A stretch of DNA of 64,000 nucleotides from Pseudomonas asiatica. GTDB lineage: Bacteria; Pseudomonadota; Gammaproteobacteria; Pseudomonadales; Pseudomonadaceae. Below, piece after piece: positions 44,666-56,030 of the stretch. The DNA lies in assembly GCF_040214835.1 (NCBI RefSeq), contig NZ_CP157874.1, forward strand, positions 2,980,001 to 3,044,000. The letters run 5' to 3'. How positions within the stretch are numbered: position 1 is the first letter of the stretch; each line of letters opens with the position of its first letter. The notes beneath the pieces were generated by a model, which worked only from the letters and a program-made list of their open reading frames with translations, ran no database searches and was not told the DNA's origin. A program made the translations under genes and the position numbers.

Positions 44666-46051
44666 ATGAGCGCGATCAGCAGCCTGACCCACGCCATCTC
44701 CCTCGACCCGTACAGCGGCGAGCAGATCGGCGCCTACCCGTTCGACACCGACGCCGCACTGGAAGCGGCGCTGCAACGCGCCAAGGTTGGCTACCGCCAG
44801 TGGCGCCAGGTGTCGCTGGGTCAGCGCAGCGAGTACTTGCTTGCCCTGGCCAGCACCCTCGAAACCAAGGCCGAAGCCTTCGCGCAAATGATCAGCCGCG
44901 AAATCGGCAAGCCTGTCGCCCAGGCCCGTGGTGAAGTCAGCAAGTGCGTCGGCCTGTGCCGCTGGTACGCCGAACATGGCCCGGCCATGCTCGCCGCCGA
45001 GCCGACCCAGGTCGAGAAAGCCCGCATCGAATACCGCCCGCTGGGCCCGATCCTGGCCGTGATGCCATGGAACTTCCCGGTCTGGCAGGTACTGCGCGGC
45101 GCCGTGCCGGCGATCCTGGCCGGCAACACCTACGTACTCAAGCACGCGCCGAACGTGATGGGCAGCGCCTACCTGCTGGGCGAGCTGTTCAAGGATGCCG
45201 GCCTGCCGGAAGGCGTGTTCGAAGTGCTGAACGTGACCCCGGATGGCGTCACCCGCGCCATCAACGACCCACGCATCGCCGCCGTGACCCTGACCGGCAG
45301 CGTGCGTGCCGGCATGGCGATTGGTGCACAAGCCGGCGCGGCGCTGAAGAAGTGCGTGCTGGAGCTGGGCGGTTCCGACCCGTTCATCGTGCTGGCCGAC
45401 GCCGACCTGGATGCCGCCGTGAAAGCTGCCGTGATCGGCCGTTACCAGAACACCGGCCAGGTCTGCGCTGCGGCCAAGCGCCTGATCGTCGAGGAAAGCA
45501 TCGTTGACGAATTCACCCGCAAGTTCGTCGAGGCCACTCGCGAGCTGAAGGTCGGCAACCCGCTGGAAGAAGGTACCTACATCGGCCCGATGGCCCGTTA
45601 CGACCTGCGCGACGAGCTGGATGGCCAGGTCCAGGCGACCATCGCCGAAGGCGCCACCCTGTTGCTGGGCGGCCACAAGGTCGATGGCGTGGCCAATTTC
45701 TACGCACCGACCGTGTTCGCCAACGTCACCCCGCAGATGACAGCGTTCAAGCAGGAGCTGTTCGGGCCGGTGGCGGCGATCATCAGCGCACGTGATGCGG
45801 AGCATGCGGTGGAGCTGGCCAACGACAGCGAGTTCGGCCTGGCCTCGACCATCTACACCGCCGACTACGCGCTGGCCGAGCGCATGACCGCGGCGCTGGA
45901 TACCGGCGGCGTGTTCATCAACGGCTATTGCGCTTCCGACCCCCGCGTGGCGTTTGGCGGGGTGAAGAAGAGCGGCTTCGGGCGTGAGCTGTCGCACTTT
46001 GGTGTGCGTGAGTTCACCAATGCCCAGACTGTGTGGCTGGACCGTAACTGA
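44666..46051 (+). CDS. NAD(P)-dependent succinate-semialdehyde/aldehyde dehydrogenase, Sad type
   Basis: ATG 44666 gives 461 residues. The general base Glu is E233 (LELGGSDPF) and the nucleophile is C267 (TGQVCAAAKR). The length and N-terminus (ISLDPYSGEQIGAYP) match E. coli Sad (YneI)-type enzymes that oxidise succinate semialdehyde, the end product of putrescine and GABA degradation. That agrees with the polyamine genes a few kilobases away, though the cognate regulator is a LysR. Confidence 0.88.
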   Translation: MSAISSLTHAISLDPYSGEQIGAYPFDTDAALEAALQRAKVGYRQWRQVSLGQRSEYLLALASTLETKAEAFAQMISREIGKPVAQARGEVSKCVGLCRWYAEHGPAMLAAEPTQVEKARIEYRPLGPILAVMPWNFPVWQVLRGAVPAILAGNTYVLKHAPNVMGSAYLLGELFKDAGLPEGVFEVLNVTPDGVTRAINDPRIAAVTLTGSVRAGMAIGAQAGAALKKCVLELGGSDPFIVLADADLDAAVKAAVIGRYQNTGQVCAAAKRLIVEESIVDEFTRKFVEATRELKVGNPLEEGTYIGPMARYDLRDELDGQVQATIAEGATLLLGGHKVDGVANFYAPTVFANVTPQMTAFKQELFGPVAAIISARDAEHAVELANDSEFGLASTIYTADYALAERMTAALDTGGVFINGYCASDPRVAFGGVKKSGFGRELSHFGVREFTNAQTVWLDRN

Positions 46052-46062
46052 TTCGATGCTTA

Positions 46063-46167
46063 GGGGCCGCATTGCGGCCCTGTGGGAGCGGGTTTACCCG
46101 CGAATCAGGCGACACGGTGCCCGGCACCGGCTGCGCCGGTGTTCGCGGGTGAACCCGCTTCCACAAG
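46063..46167. repeat. Terminator-like hairpin plus REPIN
   Basis: GGGCCGC-ATT-GCGGCCC at 46064-46080 lies 12 bp after the dehydrogenase stop and runs into a REPIN with arms CTGTGGGAGCGGGTTTACC and GGTGAACCCGCTTCCACA. The spacer carries the ACCGGCTGCGCCGGT hairpin otherwise seen with the GCGGCTTTAGCCGC arm type. Confidence 0.82.
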
Positions 46168-46201
46168 GACTTTGAAGGGCTGAAAAAGCAGCCCCAGGGC
46201 C

Positions 46202-48112
46202 TCAATCCCGAACCTGGTCCTTGACCCAGTCCAGCATCCCCCCCGGCACGATCAGTTCATGCCGCGCCCGCGAACAGGCGGTATACAACCCCGCCAGCAT
46301 CCGCGCCCGCTCATTGCGGTTCCCCGCCACCTGCGGCGCTACCATCAGCTCCGGCGACACCATCACCCGGGCGAACTCCATGTTCTTCACATCCCGCACC
46401 CGCCCCAGGAACAGCTTGGGCGCCTTGTCCCAGCGGTAACGGCTCTTGGCCCTGGCAAAGTGCTCTGGCGTGTAGCCCTTGCGCAGCATGTTGGCCACGG
46501 CGACGAACGCCTTGTCATCACCCTTGTCCTGCTCCAGCGCCTGCCAGCTGGCATAGCGGAACAGCATCGGGTGACGCGGCCGGGTGCCATGGCGGTACAG
46601 CTCGATGCAGTCTTCGACGAACAGCTCGAAGTCCTTGCGCGCGCTTTTCAGCAGCACGAACGGCACGCCCTGGTGGGTCAGGCGCTGGAACCAGCCAAAC
46701 AGGCCCCATTCATCGTCGACGATCAATGCCGTGGGCTGTTCCGGCACCGTTACCGCATCGAAGAAGCTGACCCGCGTGTAATGCTCGGCGCTGCCGCTGA
46801 AGGCTGCCTGGATCGCCGCCGGGTGGGCCTGGATCAGCGGGTTGAGCACGTTGTCCATCGCCGGGCCGGCCCGCAGCGAGTGGTCGATGTAACGCTGGCG
46901 GATGAAGCCGCCATGGTGCGCGCTGAGGCCGTTGAGGTTCTGCAGCTCGTCACCCAGGGCAATGATCGACTGCGGGCTGCGGTCGAGCACGGCAAGCATC
47001 GGTGCCGACAGCTCGTGGGCCTCGTCGACGATGACATGGGTGTAGCGGCTGTCGATCACATGACCAGTCAGCGACAGCAGTTTGACCCGGTGGTAGTCGC
47101 GCACCGGCAACTGGATTTCCCGTGCCGACGGGCGAATCAGCTCCTGCCAGTACACCCGTGCCTTTTCCAGCAACACTTCCTGGTCCAGTGGCGTGGTCCC
47201 CGGCCCGGCCCAGGGCAGGTGGTGCAACTGCAGCTGGGTGTCGGCGCTGTGGCAGAACGTGCGCACCGCGCGGATGCACAAGGCAACCACATCGCGCGCG
47301 GCGAGCGGGCCGATGTCGGGGATGGCCAGCCAACGTACCACCTGCGCATCCTGCGGGCGCCACGACAGCTTGGTGCGATACGGGTCGCGCAGGCGCCAGC
47401 CGTTGCTGGTGAGGTCGCGGTTGAGCAGCTCGTCGGCCAGCTGGCCGAAGGTCAGTGCGGTGTAGGCGGCGGCATCCTTGACCCGCGCCTGCAGCGCGCG
47501 CAGCTGGCCTTCGGTCAAGGCCAGCAACAGCGTGCGCTGCGGCTCGAGCAGGCGCGCGAACTGGTGAATCAGGAAGGTCTTGCCGGTGCCGGCAAAGCCC
47601 TGTACCGCCACCGACTCATCGCTACCACTGAGGAATTCGCGCAGCAGGCGGTTCTGTTGGTCGCTGAGCATCAGGTCGCTGGCCAGTGACGGCAGGTACA
47701 CCGGGTGCAGCGGAGTCGCCCGCTGGCGGTAGCTGTCGGCGAACTGGAAGTTCCACTGGCCCTCGGCGTCCAGCAGCTCGTCGGCCTGGTACTCCACCTC
47801 GGTCGACAGCAGTGCGATACCGTTTTCGCCCAGCATGCCCAGGCCCATGGCGAAGGCTTCGCGATCGAAGTGCTGCGCCACCTGGCCCTGGAAGCGCCCC
47901 GGCGCGGCGCTTTCGACCTCGTTGGCAATGCGCACTATTTCGGCAAAGCGGCGTTCCTGCGCATCCGCCGAGGCGGTGGCGGGCTGGCGCGGCAGGTTCT
48001 GCACGAACAGCACGGCGGCGGCGTCGAGGACGCTGGCGGTGGTGAAGAAGTCGGTGGTGGGCTCGCTGGCGAGGCGGTCGGCCTGGTCGCTGGGCAAAGG
48101 CAGGTAGAACAT
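46202..48112 (-). CDS. Superfamily I helicase-like ATPase (orphan)
   Basis: ATG 48112 is supported by GAGGTGCC; 636 residues. After about 160 residues without a known motif come Walker A (GFAGTGKTF, about 170), Walker B (VIVDEAHE, about 360), a motif III-like ALGDELQNLNG and a C-terminal UvrD-type end (GLYTACSRARHELIV). It should be a DNA or RNA translocase or helicase. No nuclease, methylase or other partner is adjacent. REPINs lie on both sides. It could serve in repair or defence; nothing here decides. Confidence 0.82.
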   Translation of the reverse strand: MFYLPLPSDQADRLASEPTTDFFTTASVLDAAAVLFVQNLPRQPATASADAQERRFAEIVRIANEVESAAPGRFQGQVAQHFDREAFAMGLGMLGENGIALLSTEVEYQADELLDAEGQWNFQFADSYRQRATPLHPVYLPSLASDLMLSDQQNRLLREFLSGSDESVAVQGFAGTGKTFLIHQFARLLEPQRTLLLALTEGQLRALQARVKDAAAYTALTFGQLADELLNRDLTSNGWRLRDPYRTKLSWRPQDAQVVRWLAIPDIGPLAARDVVALCIRAVRTFCHSADTQLQLHHLPWAGPGTTPLDQEVLLEKARVYWQELIRPSAREIQLPVRDYHRVKLLSLTGHVIDSRYTHVIVDEAHELSAPMLAVLDRSPQSIIALGDELQNLNGLSAHHGGFIRQRYIDHSLRAGPAMDNVLNPLIQAHPAAIQAAFSGSAEHYTRVSFFDAVTVPEQPTALIVDDEWGLFGWFQRLTHQGVPFVLLKSARKDFELFVEDCIELYRHGTRPRHPMLFRYASWQALEQDKGDDKAFVAVANMLRKGYTPEHFARAKSRYRWDKAPKLFLGRVRDVKNMEFARVMVSPELMVAPQVAGNRNERARMLAGLYTACSRARHELIVPGGMLDWVKDQVRD

Positions 48113-48184
48113 CGGCACCTCGGGTGGAATCAGGGCGGCACGATAGCAATTTTCGCTGTGGAATGCTGGGTTGTGTATTGCCTG

Positions 48185-48262
48185 GGCCGGCCTCTTCGCG
48201 GGTGAACCCGCTCCCACAGGGACCTCACAACGCCTGGCACTGAGGTGATCCTGTGGGAGCAG
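48185..48262. repeat. REPIN with a truncated right arm
   Basis: The left arm GGCCGGCCTCTTCGCGGGTG is complete. The right side retains only CCTGTGGGAGC before diverging. It lies between the helicase-like and AraC genes. Confidence 0.75.
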
Positions 48263-48276
48263 CTACACCACCAGAT

Positions 48277-49176
48277 TCAGCCCCTGCCCCGCTTCAAGGT
48301 CTCGCTGGGAAACTCCTTGAACAACTGCCGGTAACTCTCTGAAAACCTTCCCAAATGCCAGAAGGACCAACGCATCGCCACCTCGGCCACCGTCACTTCA
48401 CCGCCATGCAGCAGATCGCGCCGCGCACCGTTCAGCCGGCGCAGGCGCAACCAGTGCGCCGGCGGCATCCCGGTATACGCCTTGAAGGCTTGCTGCAACT
48501 GACGCAAGGAAACCCCGGCAGCATCCGCCAGCTCCACCAAGTTAAGCGTCTCCTCCGGGCAATCGGCCGCCCACTCGCTCACCCGGCGCATGATCGCCCG
48601 TTCCTCGTCACGCCGGCCCAATGCCACGCCCTGCAGGCGCTGGCAGGCGTTGTCGAGGATGAACAGGCAGTCTTCCAGCAGTTGCTCCGCCAGGGCCTGC
48701 CCCTGCAGCGGGCAATCCGCCTGGCCCAGGCGGGTCAGTGTCGCGCTCAGCCAGCTGCCGAACAGCGCGTTCTGGCCGCTGCCCAGCGGCACCATGAACA
48801 ACCCTTCCAGGCGCTGCGGGTCAAGCCCATGGCGGGCCAGGAAGGCCTGGTCGAACACGACCGCCACTTCCTGGTAGTTCTCCGGGGTGATCCAGATGTT
48901 GCGGCTCTGTTCGTTCAGCAGGTACAGGCTGTTCTCGCTGCGGTCGAAGCAGAACGCCAGCGAACCGCTGGGTGCGCGGAAAAACTGCTCCACCCGGGTG
49001 TTCAGCCGCTCCTCGTATACCTCCACCCCGTCCAGCCCCAGGCAACGCAGCTCTCCGCTGAAATGCCCGGGCGACATCTGCCGGTACTGCTGCTGCCACC
49101 CAGGGGTGGCACGTACTTGTTCGGTCACGTCGGTGGTGTGGAAAGCCTGGACTTGCAGGGCGTTGGCGGTTGTCAC
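48277..49176 (-). CDS. AraC-family transcriptional regulator
   Basis: GTG 49176 is preferred because AGGACC lies just upstream; 299 residues. ATG 49239 (320 residues) is an alternative without a ribosome site. The C-terminal 100 residues hold the AraC double helix-turn-helix (LVELADAAGVSLRQLQQAF, then EVAMRWSFWHLGRFSESYR). The N-terminal part is an all-beta sensor region. It is divergent from the polyamine ligase gene over a region with a perfect 7-3-7 dyad and is the likely regulator of the polyamine genes. Confidence 0.86.
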   Translation of the reverse strand: MTTANALQVQAFHTTDVTEQVRATPGWQQQYRQMSPGHFSGELRCLGLDGVEVYEERLNTRVEQFFRAPSGSLAFCFDRSENSLYLLNEQSRNIWITPENYQEVAVVFDQAFLARHGLDPQRLEGLFMVPLGSGQNALFGSWLSATLTRLGQADCPLQGQALAEQLLEDCLFILDNACQRLQGVALGRRDEERAIMRRVSEWAADCPEETLNLVELADAAGVSLRQLQQAFKAYTGMPPAHWLRLRRLNGARRDLLHGGEVTVAEVAMRWSFWHLGRFSESYRQLFKEFPSETLKRGRG

Positions 49177-49295
49177 GCTCGGTCCTAGTTGCACTCTTTT
49201 GGTGCATTCATTGCCGGAGAAAGTGGATAGATCAGCCATGCGGGCTGCGACCAAGATAGTCTCCAGCGCGTCACCTGGGAAGCGGGACGCCTTCG

Positions 49296-49312
49296 AAACC
49301 GTAGAACGGTTT
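49296..49312. promoter_or_regulatory. Perfect dyad upstream of the polyamine ligase gene
   Basis: AAACCGT-AGA-ACGGTTT is a perfect 7-3-7 dyad 47 bp upstream of the ATG at 49360, in the divergent AraC/ligase region. AraC proteins usually bind direct repeats, so the dyad may belong to another regulator such as a PauR-type repressor. Confidence 0.5.
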
Positions 49313-49359
49313 ACGCTGGCACGCCTGCTCCCACACTAAAACCCAACCAAGAGGTCTGT

Positions 49360-51946
<2,587 letters not shown>

Positions 51947-51959
51947 GTCGAGAACGCCC

Positions 51960-53255
51960 ATGTCTTTCACTACCCAACACACCGCTTCGTACTATGCCGC
52001 CACGGCACGCGATGCAGCGCCCTATCCCAGCCTGGACGGCGAACTGAGCGCCGATGTGTGCGTGGTCGGCGGCGGGCTGACCGGGGTCAATACCGCCCTG
52101 GAACTGGCCGAACGCGGGCTCTCGGTGGTGCTGCTTGAAGGCCGGCGCATCGGCTGGGGCGCCAGCGGCCGCAACGGCGGCCAGTTGATTCGCGGCATCG
52201 GCCATGACGTCAGCGGCTTTGCCCGGCATGTCGGCCAGGACGGCGTGCAGTACCTGAAACAGGCCGGCATCGATTCGGTAGCGCTGGTGGCCAGCCGCAT
52301 CGCCCAGTACGGCATTGCCTGCGACCTGCGCTGGGGCTTCTGCGAACTGGCCAATACCCCAGCGCAGTTCGCCGCATTCAAGGACGAACAGGACGACCTG
52401 GCCGCACTCGGTTATCGCCCTGAAACCCGCCTGGTCAGTGCCGACCAGCTGCATGAAATCGTCGCCAGCAAGCAGTACGCCGGCGGCCTGGTGGACATGG
52501 GCTCGGGCCACCTGCACCCGCTTGACCTGGTCCAGGGCGAAGCCCGCGCCGCCCACGGCCTGGGCGTACGCATCTTCGAGCAGAGCCCGGTGCTGCGCAT
52601 CGAGCACGGCCCCCGCGTGACCCTGCACACAGCCCGTGGCAAGGTGCGGGCAAGCAGCCTGGTGCTGGGCTGCAACGCCCACCTCGATGAACTGGAACCA
52701 CGCCTGAGCGGCAAGGTGCTGCCGGCCGGCAGCTACGTGGTGGCTACCGAGCCATTGCCCGAGTCACTGGCCAGCAGCCTGATCCCGCAGAACATGGCGC
52801 TGTGCGACCAGAAAGTCGGCCTGGACTACTACCGCCTGACGGCAGACCGGCGCCTGCTGTTCGGCGGCGCCTGCCACTATTCCGGCCGCGCCCCCAAGGA
52901 CATCGCCGCCTACATGCGGCCCAAGGTGCTGAAGGTGTTCCCGCAGCTGGCCAACGTGCGTATCGACTACCAGTGGGGCGGCATGATCGGCATCACCGCC
53001 AACCGCTTCCCCCAGGTCGGGCGCCTCAGCCAGCACCCCAACGTTTACTACGCCCAGGGCTATTCCGGGCATGGGCTGAACGTGACGCACTGGACGGCGA
53101 AACTGCTGGCCGAAAGCATCGCGCTCGGCCACAGCCAGGGGCTGGACGTGTTCAGCGCCGTGCCACACCTGACATTCCCCGGCGGCAAGGCACTGCGCTC
53201 GCCGCTGCTGGCGCTGGGGATGTTGTGGTATCGACTGCGGGAGGTGCTGGGTTGA
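51960..53255 (+). CDS. FAD-dependent gamma-glutamylputrescine oxidase-like protein (PuuB type)
   Basis: The 431 residues of the DAO family open with SYYAATARDAAPYP and the FAD fold VCVVGGGLTGVNTALELAE. GASGRNGGQLIRGIG is typical of PuuB-type oxidases. The C-terminal QGYSGHGLN forms the second FAD-contact loop. It would oxidise gamma-glutamyl-polyamine to the aldehyde with release of ammonia and H2O2. It is 13 bp after the binding protein gene, so in the same operon. Confidence 0.9.
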   Translation: MSFTTQHTASYYAATARDAAPYPSLDGELSADVCVVGGGLTGVNTALELAERGLSVVLLEGRRIGWGASGRNGGQLIRGIGHDVSGFARHVGQDGVQYLKQAGIDSVALVASRIAQYGIACDLRWGFCELANTPAQFAAFKDEQDDLAALGYRPETRLVSADQLHEIVASKQYAGGLVDMGSGHLHPLDLVQGEARAAHGLGVRIFEQSPVLRIEHGPRVTLHTARGKVRASSLVLGCNAHLDELEPRLSGKVLPAGSYVVATEPLPESLASSLIPQNMALCDQKVGLDYYRLTADRRLLFGGACHYSGRAPKDIAAYMRPKVLKVFPQLANVRIDYQWGGMIGITANRFPQVGRLSQHPNVYYAQGYSGHGLNVTHWTAKLLAESIALGHSQGLDVFSAVPHLTFPGGKALRSPLLALGMLWYRLREVLG

Positions 53256-53689
53256 TGTGGCAGAGGGCTTGCCTGCGAATCGGAAGTTAAAGGAAATTTT
53301 TTAAAAAATTCTGTAATTAACTGTTTTTAAAGGACTTTCAAAAATCAGACAAAGGACTCAAAGAATAACCTGCAACCCTTTGTTTTTAATGATATTCAGC
53401 AGCTTCAAAGCCGGTCCTCACCGTACCTCCACCCGCCTGCAACGCCCGGCAGAGCAGACCCAGAAAGACTTTGCCCGCGAATCGCAGCACTTCTGCTCCT
53501 TAACGGGCATAGTTTTCCAAGGGCGGCAGAAACTGAAAAGCCAGCGAGGTCCCAAGACACTGTAGGAATTTGCGCGCCTGGGAACATTACCGCAGCCAAT
53601 TCCCACTACAGATTGAACCAGCCCACTGGCCAACTGTCGCGCACCTGCTAGCGTTGTTCTGGCCGACCTATCATGGATGCATCTTCATC
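53256..53689. other. Gap without a recognised gene
   Basis: The first 130 bp are AT-rich, unlike the rest of the window. They hold the palindrome AATTTTTTAAAAAATT at 53295-53310, which may end the polyamine transcript. The repeated AAAGGACT words at about 53329 and 53352 are also there. The remainder carries no credible ORF; short open frames are without ribosome sites. A small RNA is possible but unproven. Confidence 0.55.
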
Positions 53690-54367
53690 ATGAAATCATT
53701 GCCCCGCATTACCCTGTTGTGCGCCGCACTGCTTACCATGGCCGCCTGCTCCAGCAATCGCGTGGACCCAAAGGACTACTCCGGCTTCCTCAAGGATTAC
53801 AGCCGGCTGCAGGAAACCAAGAGCCCGTCGGGTGACCCGGTGATGCGCTGGATCGACCCCAAGGTCAACGTCAACCAGTACAGCCAGGTGTTCATCGAGC
53901 CCAGCCAGTTCTACCCCAGGCCGCAGCCGACGGCGGTCATCTCGGCGCAGACGCTGCAGGAAATCACCCGCTACTTCAACGAAGCGCTGCGCCGTGAAAT
54001 GGGCAGCGTGGTACCGCTGGCCAAGGGCCCCGGCCCGGGCGTGATCGTGGTGCGCCCGGCCATTACTGCGGTGTCCACCAGCAACGAGGGCCTCAAGCCC
54101 TATGAGGTCATCCCTATCGCGCTGATTTCAGCCGGTGTGAACACCGCCATGGGCGGCCGTGACCAGGAGGTTGATGTCGGCGTGGAGGCTGCGTTCCTCG
54201 ATGGTGCCAGCCAGAAAGTGCTGGCCCAGGTCGTGCGCAAGGGCACGGGGCAGGATCTGGAGAACAAGACCACGCAGCTGACCCTGAATGACGTCAAGCC
54301 GGTGCTGGATGGCTGGGCCAAGGACATGCGCGCGAGCTTCCTGGAAGCGAAGCAGAAAGCCCGCTAA
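53690..54367 (+). CDS. DUF3313 lipoprotein
   Basis: ATG 53690 gives 225 residues. The N-terminus ends in a lipobox LTMAAC, so Cys20 or so is the lipid anchor. The body matches the DUF3313 family (DYSGFLKDYSRL, RYFNEALRREMG, PYEVIPIALISAG). Family members have no known function. It is monocistronic, with a REPIN downstream. Confidence 0.85.
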   Translation: MKSLPRITLLCAALLTMAACSSNRVDPKDYSGFLKDYSRLQETKSPSGDPVMRWIDPKVNVNQYSQVFIEPSQFYPRPQPTAVISAQTLQEITRYFNEALRREMGSVVPLAKGPGPGVIVVRPAITAVSTSNEGLKPYEVIPIALISAGVNTAMGGRDQEVDVGVEAAFLDGASQKVLAQVVRKGTGQDLENKTTQLTLNDVKPVLDGWAKDMRASFLEAKQKAR

Positions 54368-54382
54368 AGCCTCACTGGTCCA

Positions 54383-54498
54383 TGTAGGAGCGGCCTTGTG
54401 TCGCGATGGGGCGCGGAGCGGCCCCAGATCCACGTATTCAAGGTGAAATCGCTGGGGCTGCTTCGCAGCCCTTTCGCGACACAAGGCCGCTCCTACAG
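54383..54498. repeat. REPIN (ACACAAGGCCGC type)
   Basis: Arms GTAGGAGCGGCCTTGTGTCGCG and CGCGACACAAGGCCGCTCCTAC are perfect inverse copies. Hairpins GGGGCGC-GGA-GCGGCCC and GGGGCTGC-TTC-GCAGCCC lie inside. It separates the convergent DUF3313 and sdaA genes. Confidence 0.88.
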
Positions 54499-54507
54499 TT
54501 GACCGCG

Positions 54508-55884
54508 TCAGCATTCGACGAAGGCAACGGCCAGGCCGCCGCGCGAAGTCTCCTTGTAGTTGGCATGCATGTCCGCCCCGGTATCACGCATGGTGCGGAT
54601 CACCCGGTCGAGCGAGATGAAGTGCTCGCCATCCCCCCGCAACGCCATCTGCACGGCGTTGATCGCTTTCACCGCAGCAATCGCGTTGCGCTCGATGCAC
54701 GGCACCTGCACCAGGCCGCCAACCGGGTCGCAGGTCAGCCCAAGGTTGTGTTCCAGGGCAATCTCGGCGGCATTTTCCAATTGCGGCGGCGTAGCGCCCA
54801 GCACCTGGGCCAGGCCGGCAGCGGCCATCGAACAGGCCGAGCCCACCTCTCCCTGGCAACCAACCTCGGCTCCGGAAATCGAAGCGTTCTTCTTGCACAG
54901 GATGCCGACCGCCGCTGCCGCCAGCAGGAAGTCCACCACGTCCGCGTCGCACGCGCCCGGGTTGAACTTCATGTAGTAGTGCAGCACCGCCGGAATGATG
55001 CCAGCCGCACCATTGGTAGGCGCCGTGACCATGCGCCCGCCGGCGGCGTTCTCTTCATTCACCGCCAGGGCGAACAGGTTGACCCATTCCATGGCGCTGA
55101 GGGTGGAACCGATCACGTTGGGCTTGCCCAGTTCCTGCAGGCTGCGATGCAGCCGCGCCGCGCGGCGCTTGACGTGCAACCCGCCCGGCAGGATGCCTTC
55201 GTTGCGCAGGCCGTTGTCGACGCATTCACGCATGGCGCCCCAGATCCGCAGCAAGCCCTCGCGTACCTCGGCCTCCGGGCGCCAGGCACATTCGTTGGCC
55301 ATCATCAGCTGCGCCACGTTCAAGCCATGGGCCTTGCACAAGGCCAGCAACTGCGCGGCACTGTCGAACTCGTACGGCAGCACCACCGCATTCGCTTCGA
55401 CGGCTGGCGCATCGATCTCGGCTTGCTCGACGATAAAGCCACCGCCCACCGAATAGTAGGTCTGGCGCAACAGGCTGCCCTGCCCGTCCATGGCTTCCAG
55501 GCTCATGGCATTGGGGTGGTACGGCAGGTTCTCGTCGAGCAGCAGCATGTCGCGGCTGTACTCGAATTCCAGCGGGTGGCTGCCATCGAGCATCAGGCAG
55601 TGCTCCTGCATCACCTGGCCAATGCGCGACTCGATGGTGGCCGGGTCGATACGGTCCGGCCACTGCCCCATCAGGCCGAGCAGGCAGGCGCGATCGGTGG
55701 CGTGACCAACCCCGGTGGCCGACAGCGACCCGTACAGCCGCACCTCGACACGGCTTGCCCGGGCCAGCAGCCCCTGTTCGCGCAGGGCCTGGGCAAAGGT
55801 AGCCGCCGCCCGCATCGGGCCGACGGTGTGGGAACTGGACGGCCCGATGCCGATTTTGAAAAGGTCGAAAACACTGATAGCCAT
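54508..55884 (-). CDS. sdaA: L-serine ammonia-lyase (single-chain)
   Basis: ATG 55884 gives 458 residues, the usual length of the single-chain type. The N-terminal beta domain starts MAISVFDLFKIGIGPSSSHTVGPM. The [4Fe-4S] cluster Cys residues lie in CKKNASISGAEVGCQGEVGSAC (about 330-353, quoted in part) and a further Cys in TCDPVGG (near 385). It deaminates L-serine to pyruvate. It is divergent from a GcvA-type LysR gene. Confidence 0.94.
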   Translation of the reverse strand: MAISVFDLFKIGIGPSSSHTVGPMRAAATFAQALREQGLLARASRVEVRLYGSLSATGVGHATDRACLLGLMGQWPDRIDPATIESRIGQVMQEHCLMLDGSHPLEFEYSRDMLLLDENLPYHPNAMSLEAMDGQGSLLRQTYYSVGGGFIVEQAEIDAPAVEANAVVLPYEFDSAAQLLALCKAHGLNVAQLMMANECAWRPEAEVREGLLRIWGAMRECVDNGLRNEGILPGGLHVKRRAARLHRSLQELGKPNVIGSTLSAMEWVNLFALAVNEENAAGGRMVTAPTNGAAGIIPAVLHYYMKFNPGACDADVVDFLLAAAAVGILCKKNASISGAEVGCQGEVGSACSMAAAGLAQVLGATPPQLENAAEIALEHNLGLTCDPVGGLVQVPCIERNAIAAVKAINAVQMALRGDGEHFISLDRVIRTMRDTGADMHANYKETSRGGLAVAFVEC

Positions 55885-56013
55885 GCTAATGCCTGACCGT
55901 GCCCGGGTATGAAGCCGCAGCACGGTTATCTGGAGAAATTGAGCGGTATTGCGATTTTGCGCGATACTGCCGCGCTGGCTCATGGATGACCAACGAAACT
56001 TCCTAAGCAAGGC

Positions 56014-56028
56014 TTTAGTGGTACTAAA
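56014..56028. promoter_or_regulatory. Dyad at the start of the GcvA-type gene
   Basis: TTTAGT-GGT-ACTAAA is a perfect 6-3-6 dyad ending 2 bp before the ATG at 56031; further CTAA/TTAG words lie just upstream. Position and sequence fit a GcvA-like binding site with autoregulation and control of sdaA; this is inference. Confidence 0.5.
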
Positions 56029-56030
56029 CG

